A DNA stretch of 6,562 nucleotides from positions 1 through 6,562 of the forward strand of contig USLW01000116.1 of NCBI GenBank assembly GCA_900555605.1, read 5' to 3'. The translations under genes were made by a program, and so were the position numbers. Positions within the stretch are counted from its first letter, which is position 1. Each line of letters opens with the position of its first letter. This DNA is from an uncultured Clostridium sp. (lineage in GTDB: Bacteria; Bacillota; Clostridia; UBA1212; UBA1255). The notes beneath the pieces are model-generated. The model searched no databases. It worked only from the letters and a program-made list of their open reading frames with translations, and had not been told where the DNA came from. Shown here in pieces: positions 1 through 6,059 of this stretch.

Positions 1-54
1 TATAAAAAAGGAATGCTGCCGCTGAACGAAGCTTATATGCCGACGTTTACGTAA
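1..54 (+). CDS. 3' end of an unidentified gene (17 codons)
   Basis: Frame 1 is open from the window edge and reads YKKGMLPLNEAYMPTFT before a TAA at 52-54. The start lies outside the window. The fragment is too short to assign a family. Support is only that the frame is open from the edge, the residue mix is plausible, and same-strand genes follow. It could be the tail of a toxin or other accessory protein upstream of the orphan genes at 144-921, but nothing here shows that. It could equally be a chance open frame. Confidence 0.3.
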   Translation, partial: YKKGMLPLNEAYMPTFT

Positions 55-106
55 GAGAGATATTTTTTACAGCGCTTTATGTTTCCTCATTAGCGTGTGC
101 AATAGA

Positions 107-140
107 TTTAAGGATACAGTAAAGTTGCTGTATCCTTAAA
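107..140. repeat. Perfect 13-bp inverted repeat (hairpin)
   Basis: The left arm TTTAAGGATACAG (107-119) and right arm CTGTATCCTTAAA (128-140) are exact reverse complements around an 8-nt loop (120-127). The repeat lies between the stop at 54 and the frame at 144. On neither strand is the stem followed by a run of T, so it is a poor intrinsic terminator even though its location after a stop codon would suit one. It may still end or stabilise the upstream transcript, or mark a recombination junction. A 13-bp exact match at this spacing is unlikely by chance in a window of this size. Confidence 0.75.
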
Positions 141-143
141 AAA

Positions 144-464
144 TTGGATGGTCATGTGAAAATTTATTCTGATGCGTATTCTGATGATTATGCTGAACTG
201 CCCTTGATAGAGGTGATAGAAAGTTTAGGCGTTCATGTTACATGGCGTGACCATAACGCGGCGGATATAACCTTTGGAGAAAAACGATATCTTTTGAATC
301 TGGCAGAGGTTTCATTCGTTGAAGAAGGAAAGCGTTTTAATCTTGTTGCGACTCCGCCGGGAGGGCACAGATTTCATAAGGTTTTGGATAAGGAATTAAT
401 TTTGTCCAGCGATACAATGGGCAGTGCCTTCTATTTAATGGGGATAAGGGTTCATTATGTATGA
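144..464 (+). CDS. Stalk/copper-amine-oxidase-N-terminal-like domain fragment, probably 5'-truncated
   Basis: The 106-codon frame contains a stretch (about residues 19-55: AELPLIEVIESLGVHVTW, then ADITFGEKRYLLNL) that follows the pattern of the copper amine oxidase N-terminal or 'stalk' domain, where a 'PL..v.esLG..v.W' segment is followed by short beta strands. Such domains are found in Firmicute cell-surface and accessory proteins, usually as structural modules. The only start in this frame is TTG at 144. It has no Shine-Dalgarno sequence and sits directly after the hairpin at 107-140; an in-frame stop lies at 120-122. There is no signal peptide. The 3' end overlaps the next gene by 8 nt, suggesting coupling. 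From memory of similar proteins, both an N-terminal segment and the last strand (after GIRVHYV) may be missing, so this may be a decaying gene. The family call is tentative. Confidence 0.5.
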   Translation: MDGHVKIYSDAYSDDYAELPLIEVIESLGVHVTWRDHNAADITFGEKRYLLNLAEVSFVEEGKRFNLVATPPGGHRFHKVLDKELILSSDTMGSAFYLMGIRVHYV

Positions 465-921
465 TGATATAAAAAACGATTTAAATGCGTTGCTGCAAGA
501 GGCAAAAATAATAGAAATTTTTCGGGTATTGAATTTAATTTGTTTTACCTTTGCATTAAAAGATAAAAGAAAACTTTTTTTGCACGCTGAATGTGTCGTC
601 AGAATTTTTGATTCTGATAACAGGCTCGTAATGTGTACCAAAAATTTGTATCGCAGGAGCCGAAGCTATAGAAAGAAAAAGTTTGATTATCAAAAAATAG
701 GGACCACGCTATTCGATGATTCCCTGCAGGATTATCAGGAGAGGCTTTATGAAACATCGGTGCTAAATGCGGCGTTCCGCGGAAAAGATCTTAAAATCAG
801 ATTTTTAAATGGAATGCATATGGATGTTATGGCAATCACAACCATATATGATGATCCTGCGTATTGCGAAGATTACAGAATTTTCGGTGAGGATAAAAAA
901 GAGACTGCTTATATTGTATAA
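457..921 (+). CDS. Orphan 154-aa protein, possibly immunity-type
   Basis: The frame is complete, with ATG at 457, an AAGGG ribosome binding site at 446-450, and TAA at 919-921. It overlaps the preceding frame by 8 nt. There is no signal peptide, no membrane segment and no known catalytic motif. The protein is a mix of charged and aromatic residues, with strand-rich segments such as KLFLHAECVVRIFDSDNRLV (about 39-58), a basic patch YRRSRSYRKKKF (65-76), and an acidic tail ending near YRIFGEDKKE. The layout 'LHaeC..RI' followed by a later FDD (86-88) reminds me of small accessory proteins seen near polymorphic-toxin loci, which would suggest an immunity role; this is memory-based inference with no toxin visible here. 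Base composition is AT-rich (hand-counted lines at 481-600 are about 30 percent GC), unlike the genes to the right, which supports an accessory origin. Confidence 0.75.
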   Translation: MYDDIKNDLNALLQEAKIIEIFRVLNLICFTFALKDKRKLFLHAECVVRIFDSDNRLVMCTKNLYRRSRSYRKKKFDYQKIGTTLFDDSLQDYQERLYETSVLNAAFRGKDLKIRFLNGMHMDVMAITTIYDDPAYCEDYRIFGEDKKETAYIV

Positions 922-965
922 TCATACAGGAAAACTTTTTGTTTTGAAAGAAAGCAGGTGTATAG

Positions 966-1847
966 ATGTATGAAGTTGTACAAGCCGGAAAACAAAGCTA
1001 TTATATCCAATGTCCGGCTAAAATCGGAATCTATTTAAGGAACGAACGGGATGTCTATCTGATTGACAGCGGCAGCGATAAGGACGCCGGCCGCAGGGTG
1101 CGGAAAATTTTAGATGCGCACGGCTGGAATCTCAAGGGAATTCTGAATACGCATTCTCATGCGGACCATATCGGAGGCAACCACTATCTGCAGCAGCAAT
1201 ACGGCTGTAAAATTTTCATGGGCGGGATGGAGGCAGCCTTTACGCGGCAGCCGGTTTTAGAGCCTTCGTTTTTGTATGGCGGTTATCCGTTTAAGGACAT
1301 AAAGCATAAGTTCCTGATGGCGGAGGCCAGTGAGACAACGGAATTCTCAGACGCGGATTTTCCAAAAGAGATCGAGATCATTCCACTGCCCGGACACTCC
1401 TTCGAGATGGTGGGGTTCCGCATCCCTGACGGCACGGTATTTCTTGCGGATTGTCTAAGCAGCACTGCGGCATTAGAAAAATATCAAATTTCTTTTATTT
1501 ATGATATACCTGCGTATCTGGATACGCTCGATACGGCAGCTGCCCTGCCGGCTGAAATGTTGGTCCCGGCCCATGCCGATGCCGCGCCGGATATTCGCCC
1601 CTTAACCGATATCAATAAAAAGAAGGTTTTTGAAATTGCGGAGCATATCAGAATGGTCTGCCGGGAACCCTTGTGTTTTGAGCGGATTCTGCAGCAGCTG
1701 TTTGCAGATTACAATCTGCAAATGACTTATGAGCAATATGTTCTGGTGGGCAGCACTGTCCGCTCGTATTTATCCTGGCTGAAGGATTTGGGACAAATGG
1801 AAGGATCTTTTGAAAATAACCAGCTGCTGTGGAAATGCAGTGTGTAA
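966..1847 (+). CDS. MBL-fold metallo-hydrolase with C-terminal winged-helix-like region
   Basis: This is a 293-aa zinc hydrolase of the metallo-beta-lactamase superfamily (glyoxalase II/LACTB2-like branch), without a signal peptide and so cytoplasmic. The metal-binding set is complete: an early beta-strand Asp in LIDSGS (about 32-37), the HxHxDH signature in THSHADHIGG (H63, H65, D67, H68), H144 in LPGHS, D162 in LADC and H203 in PAHA. Residues about 215-290 follow the core and look like a helical winged-helix tail, as in MBL proteins with an associated C-terminal helix domain. The start ATG at 966 follows AGGTG (956-960) at 5 nt. It lies 44 nt after the preceding gene on the same strand, so it may be co-transcribed. 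It faces the AraC gene tail to tail with 43 nt between stops. The substrate cannot be told from sequence: a thioester hydrolase, lactonase, nuclease-like or other activity are all open. Confidence 0.93.
   Translation: MYEVVQAGKQSYYIQCPAKIGIYLRNERDVYLIDSGSDKDAGRRVRKILDAHGWNLKGILNTHSHADHIGGNHYLQQQYGCKIFMGGMEAAFTRQPVLEPSFLYGGYPFKDIKHKFLMAEASETTEFSDADFPKEIEIIPLPGHSFEMVGFRIPDGTVFLADCLSSTAALEKYQISFIYDIPAYLDTLDTAAALPAEMLVPAHADAAPDIRPLTDINKKKVFEIAEHIRMVCREPLCFERILQQLFADYNLQMTYEQYVLVGSTVRSYLSWLKDLGQMEGSFENNQLLWKCSV
1701..1722. repeat. 22-nt near-perfect palindrome inside the MBL gene
   Basis: TTTGCAGATT (1701-1710) and AATCTGCAAA (1713-1722) are exact reverse complements separated by AC. The repeat lies within codons for FADYNLQM in the C-terminal tail of the hydrolase. 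With a 2-nt spacer it suits a dimeric protein-binding site better than an RNA hairpin. It may be a chance product of the codons. Confidence 0.5.
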
Positions 1848-1890
1848 AAGGTTTCAAATTTCCGTGATATTGTGAATCTGGTGAAACGTC

Positions 1891-2994
1891 TTACGGCAAA
1901 CGGGTCTCTTTCCTGGCGGACAGCTGCCGGAATTCAGCGCGGAAGTGCGCGGGGGTCATTCCGGTGCTTTCTTGAAAAATCTGTTTAAAATGAGAAACGC
2001 TGTGGTATCCCACGGCCGCACAGATATCATTTAAAGAAATGGCGGGGTCCAGCAGATAGTAGCACGCCTGTGTAATACGAATGTTTTTCAGGAGCGCCGT
2101 AAAGGTCAATCCGGTTTCTCTTTTCAGAAGTGCCGAGAGATAAGTCGGTGAATAAGAAAACTGCAGCGCAAGGGCTGTCAGCGTCATGTTCTGGGGGGCT
2201 TTCTGCATGGCGTAAAGAATATTCTGGATTTTAGACGACGTATGATAGGTGATGCTTCTGCATTCGGCAGCGGCATCACAGCCTTCCGATAGATGGCGCA
2301 GCAATACCAGCGTAATGGATTTCAGCAATGGGTGAATATCAGGACTCTCAAGCAGCCGCAGGCTGATTTCATAAAGGGAATCAATGACGCTGTCTCCCCG
2401 GGCGGCATCCCTTCCCGTATGGCAGAGAAAAAAGCTCGTCCGGGAAGAAGAAAAGAGAGAGTCCTTTAAAAATTGATATAGCTTTGTCTTGGCAGGCAGC
2501 AGCTTCAGATAAAAATCAGATACCAGAGCCGTTGTCAGCAGTGTGTTAAAAACCAGGGCTTCGTCCTGGTACGCGGCGATGGCATGGCGCACATAGGGCG
2601 GAATGATACAGAGCGCTCCTTTTTGCATGACATAGTTTTTCCCCTCTATTATATTCTGGCAGGTTCCTGAATAGACATAGATGATTTCAAAGAAATTATG
2701 CCGGTGCAGGTAGTAATGCCAATAGCGGGTATGCTGCCAAAAGGCGATGCCGTTTTCCGCAATATTCGCCGTTTGCTCGTCCAGGTCCTGGGTTATGAAG
2801 GGATGATTCAGGGGAACATTGATTCCGGGCGCATAATACAGATATTTATTGTCAATCGGGATATTATGCTTGCTGAGAATTTCCCTGATTTTCGGCAGAC
2901 TGACACCCTGCTGCCTCATTTCATACAGCTGCTTTAAGGTTTGCTCCCGTTCGGAAAGATGCGTTTTCAAAAAGGCTAAGTAATCATCAGACAT
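1891..2994 (-). CDS. AraC-family regulator with N-terminal cupin sensor
   Basis: This is a 367-aa transcription regulator. Residues 1-60 form a charged, probably helical extension. About 85-150 is a cupin-like sugar-sensing domain with HYYLHRHNFFEIIYVYSG (H97, H99, E103) and a later IIPPYVRHAI segment. About 160-250 is a helical linker. About 254-355 is the AraC DNA-binding domain with two helix-turn-helix units: the first around MTLTALALQFSYSPTYLSALLK, the second around ISLNDICAAVGYHSVSHFKQ, closing with the family-typical GMTPAHFR. The start ATG (2994-2992) shares one base with the stop of the upstream regulator (TGATG), and AGGGAGG lies about 9 nt upstream, so it is translationally coupled. 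By family rule it would activate the divergent glycosidase operon in response to a carbohydrate; the ligand is unknown. Length is at the long end for AraC-type regulators because of the N-terminal extension. Confidence 0.93.
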   Translation of the reverse strand: MSDDYLAFLKTHLSEREQTLKQLYEMRQQGVSLPKIREILSKHNIPIDNKYLYYAPGINVPLNHPFITQDLDEQTANIAENGIAFWQHTRYWHYYLHRHNFFEIIYVYSGTCQNIIEGKNYVMQKGALCIIPPYVRHAIAAYQDEALVFNTLLTTALVSDFYLKLLPAKTKLYQFLKDSLFSSSRTSFFLCHTGRDAARGDSVIDSLYEISLRLLESPDIHPLLKSITLVLLRHLSEGCDAAAECRSITYHTSSKIQNILYAMQKAPQNMTLTALALQFSYSPTYLSALLKRETGLTFTALLKNIRITQACYYLLDPAISLNDICAAVGYHSVSHFKQIFQESTGMTPAHFRAEFRQLSARKETRLP

Positions 2995-3779
2995 CAGAGG
3001 CCGCCTCCCTTGGAACGCTGCTTTCGATAAGTTAGCGGCGTTGTGCCGTATTTTTTTTTAAAAGCGATCCGAAAATACTGCAGACTTTTATACCCCAGCT
3101 CCTGCGCGATGCCAGCCTCAGAAACCGTACTTTCCGCCAGCTGCACGGCGGCGTTTTTCAGACGCAGGTCATTCAGAATATCTGAAAAATTCTGCCCTGT
3201 GGTCTTTTTCACCAACCGGCTGAGATACTCCGGAGAACGCTTCAGCGCGGCTGAAGCACTTTGCAAAGAAGCCGTTTTATAGTGCGCATATAAATATCGC
3301 ATGAGATGCGAAAGCGTGAAAACCTGCGGCGGCATTTTATACGGACTGCAGGTATAATTTCCGTACAGCAGGCACTGCAGCGCCAAAATAAAGACAGAGG
3401 TCTGCAGCGCATCTTCGGATTCGGAAAGCGCCGGCAGCCGGCGGAGCGATTCGGTAAACGCATCCGCACAGTCAGGATGGAAAACATAGAAAGCGTCTAA
3501 TGTCAGCTGCCGCAGCATGCCTGCCGCCGGGTGGCCTGCAGGCAGCAAAGAAAGCAGCTGTGCCGGCGCGGAATAGGCATCATATTCTAAAATATGAATT
3601 TTATCAGAAGCAGGCAGGCAATCGCCGCGTCGCAGGCGGATTGGATGATGAGGGGGAAGCAAGGCAGCCTCCCGGGGCTGTAAGATGGCTGCGGCTCCGG
3701 AAACTGTCACTTCCAGCGGAACACAGGTATAAATTAATTTAAAGCATTCATTCAGCGGCAGAACAGTCGTGCGCTCCAT
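2994..3779 (-). CDS. AraC-family regulator, first gene of the regulator pair
   Basis: This 261-aa protein carries a C-terminal AraC DNA-binding domain at about 156-253. The first helix-turn-helix lies around ASLQSASAALKRSPEYLSRLVKK, the second around VSEAGIAQELGYKSLQYFRI, followed by KKKYGTTPLTYRKQ. The N-terminal 1-100 looks like a reduced cupin-type sensor (an ILQPREAALLPPHHPIRLRR segment at about 32-51) without the clear histidine cluster of its neighbour, so its ligand site may have diverged. I start it at ATG 3779 rather than at the in-frame TTG at 3800. The strong Shine-Dalgarno GGAGGGAG (3798-3791) overlaps codons that a TTG start would use and lies 11 nt before ATG 3779. It ends in TGATG with the second AraC gene, so both come from one transcript running away from the glycosidase gene. 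It could act with the second regulator as a heteromeric or layered sugar switch; that is inference. Confidence 0.9.
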   Translation of the reverse strand: MERTTVLPLNECFKLIYTCVPLEVTVSGAAAILQPREAALLPPHHPIRLRRGDCLPASDKIHILEYDAYSAPAQLLSLLPAGHPAAGMLRQLTLDAFYVFHPDCADAFTESLRRLPALSESEDALQTSVFILALQCLLYGNYTCSPYKMPPQVFTLSHLMRYLYAHYKTASLQSASAALKRSPEYLSRLVKKTTGQNFSDILNDLRLKNAAVQLAESTVSEAGIAQELGYKSLQYFRIAFKKKYGTTPLTYRKQRSKGGGL

Positions 3780-3861
3780 GTTTTTGCCATCTCCCTCCAA
3801 ATAGAACGTATTTAAAAAATAGCACAGATCCGCAGAGGCTACAATGTATTTTACAAAATCG

Positions 3862-3908
3862 TGTCAAATTTTATACATCTATGAACATAAGCCCGTTGAA
3901 ATTTGACA
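3862..3908. promoter_or_regulatory. 10-bp inverted repeat, candidate AraC operator
   Basis: TGTCAAATTT (3862-3871) and AAATTTGACA (3899-3908) are exact reverse complements with 27 bases between, so the half-site centres are 37 bp apart. Each arm read outward is AAATTTGACA and so carries a TTGACA pointing at its own divergent gene. The right arm abuts the extended -10 of the glycosidase gene, so a bound protein there would overlap or contact polymerase. AraC-family proteins often bind paired half-sites near such promoters; which regulator binds here is inference. Confidence 0.55.
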
Positions 3909-3917
3909 TGATATAAT
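3909..3917 (+). promoter_or_regulatory. Extended -10 promoter element for the GH36 operon
   Basis: TGATATAAT is an exact extended -10 (TGnTATAAT), with TATAAT at 3912-3917. No good -35 lies 16-18 bp upstream (the bases there are around AAGCCC), which suits an activator-dependent promoter. The inferred start near 3924 would give a leader of about 48 nt before GTG 3972. Confidence 0.6.
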
Positions 3918-3971
3918 CCAATTGTTCCATTCAAGGGGAAGCACTCAGATCCAATAAGGGAGGTTGTAAGC

Positions 3972-5981
3972 GTGCGGCGGATGTTAATGATCCTTTTAGT
4001 ACTGGCTGTCTGCTTAGCGGCAGCCTGCACCAGCGAACCGGCAAAAAAACTTTCAGGAGAGAAGATTATGGAGGATTTGGCACAATTTCCGCTGTCATTT
4101 AAGTATGACGGCAAAACGTATCGGGGCTTCGGCAGTGATTTTACGGAAATCAGCAGGAAGCAGGAGGAAAGGGAGCGCGGCGGCGCAGCTGTAATCGTGA
4201 CGCTTAAACATACGCTCAGCGGTGCGGATTTTCGTTTGGAGACATGTGTTTATGAAGCTTACGGCGCCTGTGAATGGACGCTGTATATTACGAATAACGG
4301 TACGGAGACAACAAAAAGGTTCAGTGAAATTCATGCCGTTGATATGGAATTTGAGGGCAGGGATCCGGTGATAAAGGGTATTCACGGCGATGTCGGCAAG
4401 GACATGTATGCGCCCTATGCGGTGGTACTAAAGGAGGGCACGGTGTTTTCAAAGGAATCTGTCTCCGGGCGGCCTACGCACGGCGTGTTTCCGTATTTTA
4501 ATGTAGAATACGGCGACGGAGGCGCTTTTATCGCCCTTGGCTGGCCCGGCTGCTGGCGTGCGGAAGCCTCGGCAGAGGGGGAACGCACACATTTTACCGG
4601 CGGACAGCTGGAGATCAATACGGTCCTGAACCCCGGGGAAACAATTCGCACGCCATTGGTGGCGGTGGTACACTACAGCGGCCGGAATGAAATGAACGCA
4701 ATGAATCAGTGGCGGCGGTGGTTTATTGACTGCAGCATGGTACAGCCGGATGGACAGCCGCTGCAGCCGGCATTTGCAGCTTGGTCCATGTGCCAGGGCG
4801 CTTCGGCCAAAACAATGAAGCGTATTATTCAGGGGTATGCGGCGCACGATGTACCGTTGGATTATTTCTGGATGGATGCCGGCTGGTATACGGATCCCCG
4901 GGGCAATACGGTGGAATGGCCGCAGACAGGCACGCTTTTAGTCGACGAATCCCGTTTTCCGGATCATTTTGCCTCCATTACGGAAGAGATTTCAAAGACC
5001 GGCGGCAAGACGCTTTTATGGTTTGAACCAGAAGTGGTACGGATAGACAAGGAGACGTTTCTGAAAGACACGCCGGATTTTGAGGAAGCCTGGATGCTGG
5101 GAACTGCCATGAGCGGCACCTGGCTGGAGGGACAGCTGCTGAACTTAGGCGACGAAGGCTGCCGGAATTGGCTGCTTGCAAGAATCTCCCAGGTGATTGA
5201 AGAGGGCGGCATTTCCGTATATCGGCAGGATTTCAATGTGGATCCGGCGCCGGTATGGCGCGCCTGTGAAACGGAGGATCGTTTGGGCTATGTGGAAAAT
5301 CAGTATGTAATGGGATATTTAGCGCTATGGGATACGCTGCTTGCACGGTTCCCAGGACTTTGGATTGATTCGTGTGCCTCCGGCGGCGGCCGTAACGATC
5401 TGGAGACCATGCGGCGCGCGGTACCGCTGCACATCAGCGATTATTGGGACGGCAACCCCGGCGGCTATGACGAGCGTCAGGCCACGCTGCTTTCTGTGCG
5501 GCAATGGCTTCCTTATATTAAAATGTGGAGAACCGACAATGATATGAACAGTCTGGTATACACGTCCAGGTCCTGCTATGCCTCCTGGTTTATGGTAAGC
5601 ATCAATGTAATGAGCCAGGAAACACCTTGGGATACGGTGAAAATGCTGAAGAAAGAGTGGGAGGAGGTTTCGCAATATTTTTATAAAGATTATTATCCCT
5701 TGACACCGTGGGACAATTCAGACAGCGCATGGCGCGGCTGGGAGTATTTTGACGCCGAGCAAAATAAAGGGATTGCCCAGCTGTTCCGGCCTTCGGCCAG
5801 CAAGGCGGAAACGCAGACCATCAGATTTTACGGGCTGCGGGCAGACGGACAATATCGGATATCAGACACAGACGGATTGTTCTCCGCCGACCTGTCCGGA
5901 AAGGCTTTAATGGAGGAGGGCCTCAGCATAACGCTGCCGAATCCGTCCTATGCAATGGTGATACGCATTCAGGGACTGTAA
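3972..5981 (+). CDS. Secreted GH36-type alpha-galactosidase-like lipoprotein
   Basis: This 669-aa glycoside hydrolase (melibiase/GH36 type) is expected to release terminal alpha-linked galactose or a related sugar outside the cell with retention of configuration. Residues 1-19 form a signal peptide (RR, hydrophobic LMILLVLAV) ending in LAAAC, a loose lipobox with C19 as anchor. About 30-240 is the N-terminal beta-sandwich, about 255-575 the catalytic barrel, and about 590-669 a C-terminal beta domain. Barrel motifs are WMDAGWY (300-306), WFEPE (350-354), YRQDFN (417-422) with nucleophile D420, SCASGGGRND (467-476), and SDYWDG (489-494) with acid/base D490. The 70-residue gap between the catalytic acids fits GH36. 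Two positions differ from the classical motifs: DAGW for DDGW, and R418 for the usual Lys before the nucleophile, so specificity may not be plain alpha-galactose. GTG 3972 is chosen because AAGGGAGG lies 8 nt upstream; ATG 3981 would be 17 nt away. It diverges from two AraC regulators and is followed 78 nt later by a carbohydrate-binding protein gene. Confidence 0.9.
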   Translation: MRRMLMILLVLAVCLAAACTSEPAKKLSGEKIMEDLAQFPLSFKYDGKTYRGFGSDFTEISRKQEERERGGAAVIVTLKHTLSGADFRLETCVYEAYGACEWTLYITNNGTETTKRFSEIHAVDMEFEGRDPVIKGIHGDVGKDMYAPYAVVLKEGTVFSKESVSGRPTHGVFPYFNVEYGDGGAFIALGWPGCWRAEASAEGERTHFTGGQLEINTVLNPGETIRTPLVAVVHYSGRNEMNAMNQWRRWFIDCSMVQPDGQPLQPAFAAWSMCQGASAKTMKRIIQGYAAHDVPLDYFWMDAGWYTDPRGNTVEWPQTGTLLVDESRFPDHFASITEEISKTGGKTLLWFEPEVVRIDKETFLKDTPDFEEAWMLGTAMSGTWLEGQLLNLGDEGCRNWLLARISQVIEEGGISVYRQDFNVDPAPVWRACETEDRLGYVENQYVMGYLALWDTLLARFPGLWIDSCASGGGRNDLETMRRAVPLHISDYWDGNPGGYDERQATLLSVRQWLPYIKMWRTDNDMNSLVYTSRSCYASWFMVSINVMSQETPWDTVKMLKKEWEEVSQYFYKDYYPLTPWDNSDSAWRGWEYFDAEQNKGIAQLFRPSASKAETQTIRFYGLRADGQYRISDTDGLFSADLSGKALMEEGLSITLPNPSYAMVIRIQGL

Positions 5982-6004
5982 GAGGACCATATAAAAAGAA
6001 AAAG

Positions 6005-6034
6005 GGCGCAGAGACGGCCGGAGGGCTATGCGCC
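6005..6034 (+). other. Weak GC-rich stem in the GH36-NPCBM spacer
   Basis: GGCGCA (6005-6010) pairs with TGCGCC (6029-6034), and the stem extends inward two more pairs past one mismatch. No T run follows, so it is not an intrinsic terminator. It could be an mRNA processing or stability element between the two operon genes, or chance. Confidence 0.35.
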
Positions 6035-6059
6035 GTTCATAAGGCAAGGAGGATGCGGA

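Larger units (their letters stand above)
3780..3971. promoter_or_regulatory. Divergent control region between AraC pair and GH36 operon
   Basis: These 192 bases are the only space from which both the regulator pair (minus) and the glycosidase operon (plus) can be transcribed. The region is AT-rich in the middle (about 3840-3925) and holds the inverted repeat and extended -10 listed separately. It carries ribosome binding sites at both ends: GGAGGGAG on the minus strand (3798-3791) and AAGGGAGG on the plus strand (3956-3963, 8 nt before GTG 3972). A minus-strand promoter is less clear. TTGACA (3867-3862) could serve as -35, but its 17-bp-spaced partner TTGTAG (3844-3839) is poor. I see no catabolite-repressor consensus and no riboswitch. 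Confidence 0.7.

Noticed and set aside
66..94. TTTACA (66-71) as a promoter for the frame at 144
   Set aside because: The best 17-bp-spaced partner is ATTAGC, which is too weak, and no ribosome binding site follows.
435..641. Reverse-strand open frame of 68 codons opposite the orphan gene
   Set aside because: It has no recognisable domain and overlaps the better supported plus-strand gene, which has a ribosome binding site and full length.
1851..1887. GTTTCA...TGAAAC between the convergent genes as a terminator
   Set aside because: The stem is only 6 bp with a 25-nt loop and no T run, so it is expected by chance.
2698..2937. Plus-strand open frame of 79 codons inside the AraC gene
   Set aside because: It is antisense to the cupin and N-terminal region of a well supported regulator, with no domain signal.
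3798..3800. TTG at 3800 as the start of the first AraC gene
   Set aside because: Its codons overlap the strong GGAGGGAG ribosome binding site that serves ATG 3779.
3903..3917. TTGACA and TATAAT as a -35/-10 pair for the GH36 gene
   Set aside because: They are only 3 bp apart, far from the 16-18 bp needed; the TTGACA belongs to the inverted repeat arm.
4449..5675. Long reverse-strand open frames inside the GH36 gene (4449-4847, 4964-5236, 5325-5675)
   Set aside because: They lie opposite conserved catalytic motifs of a clear GH36 enzyme, have no domain resemblance and are shadows of GC-rich coding sequence.
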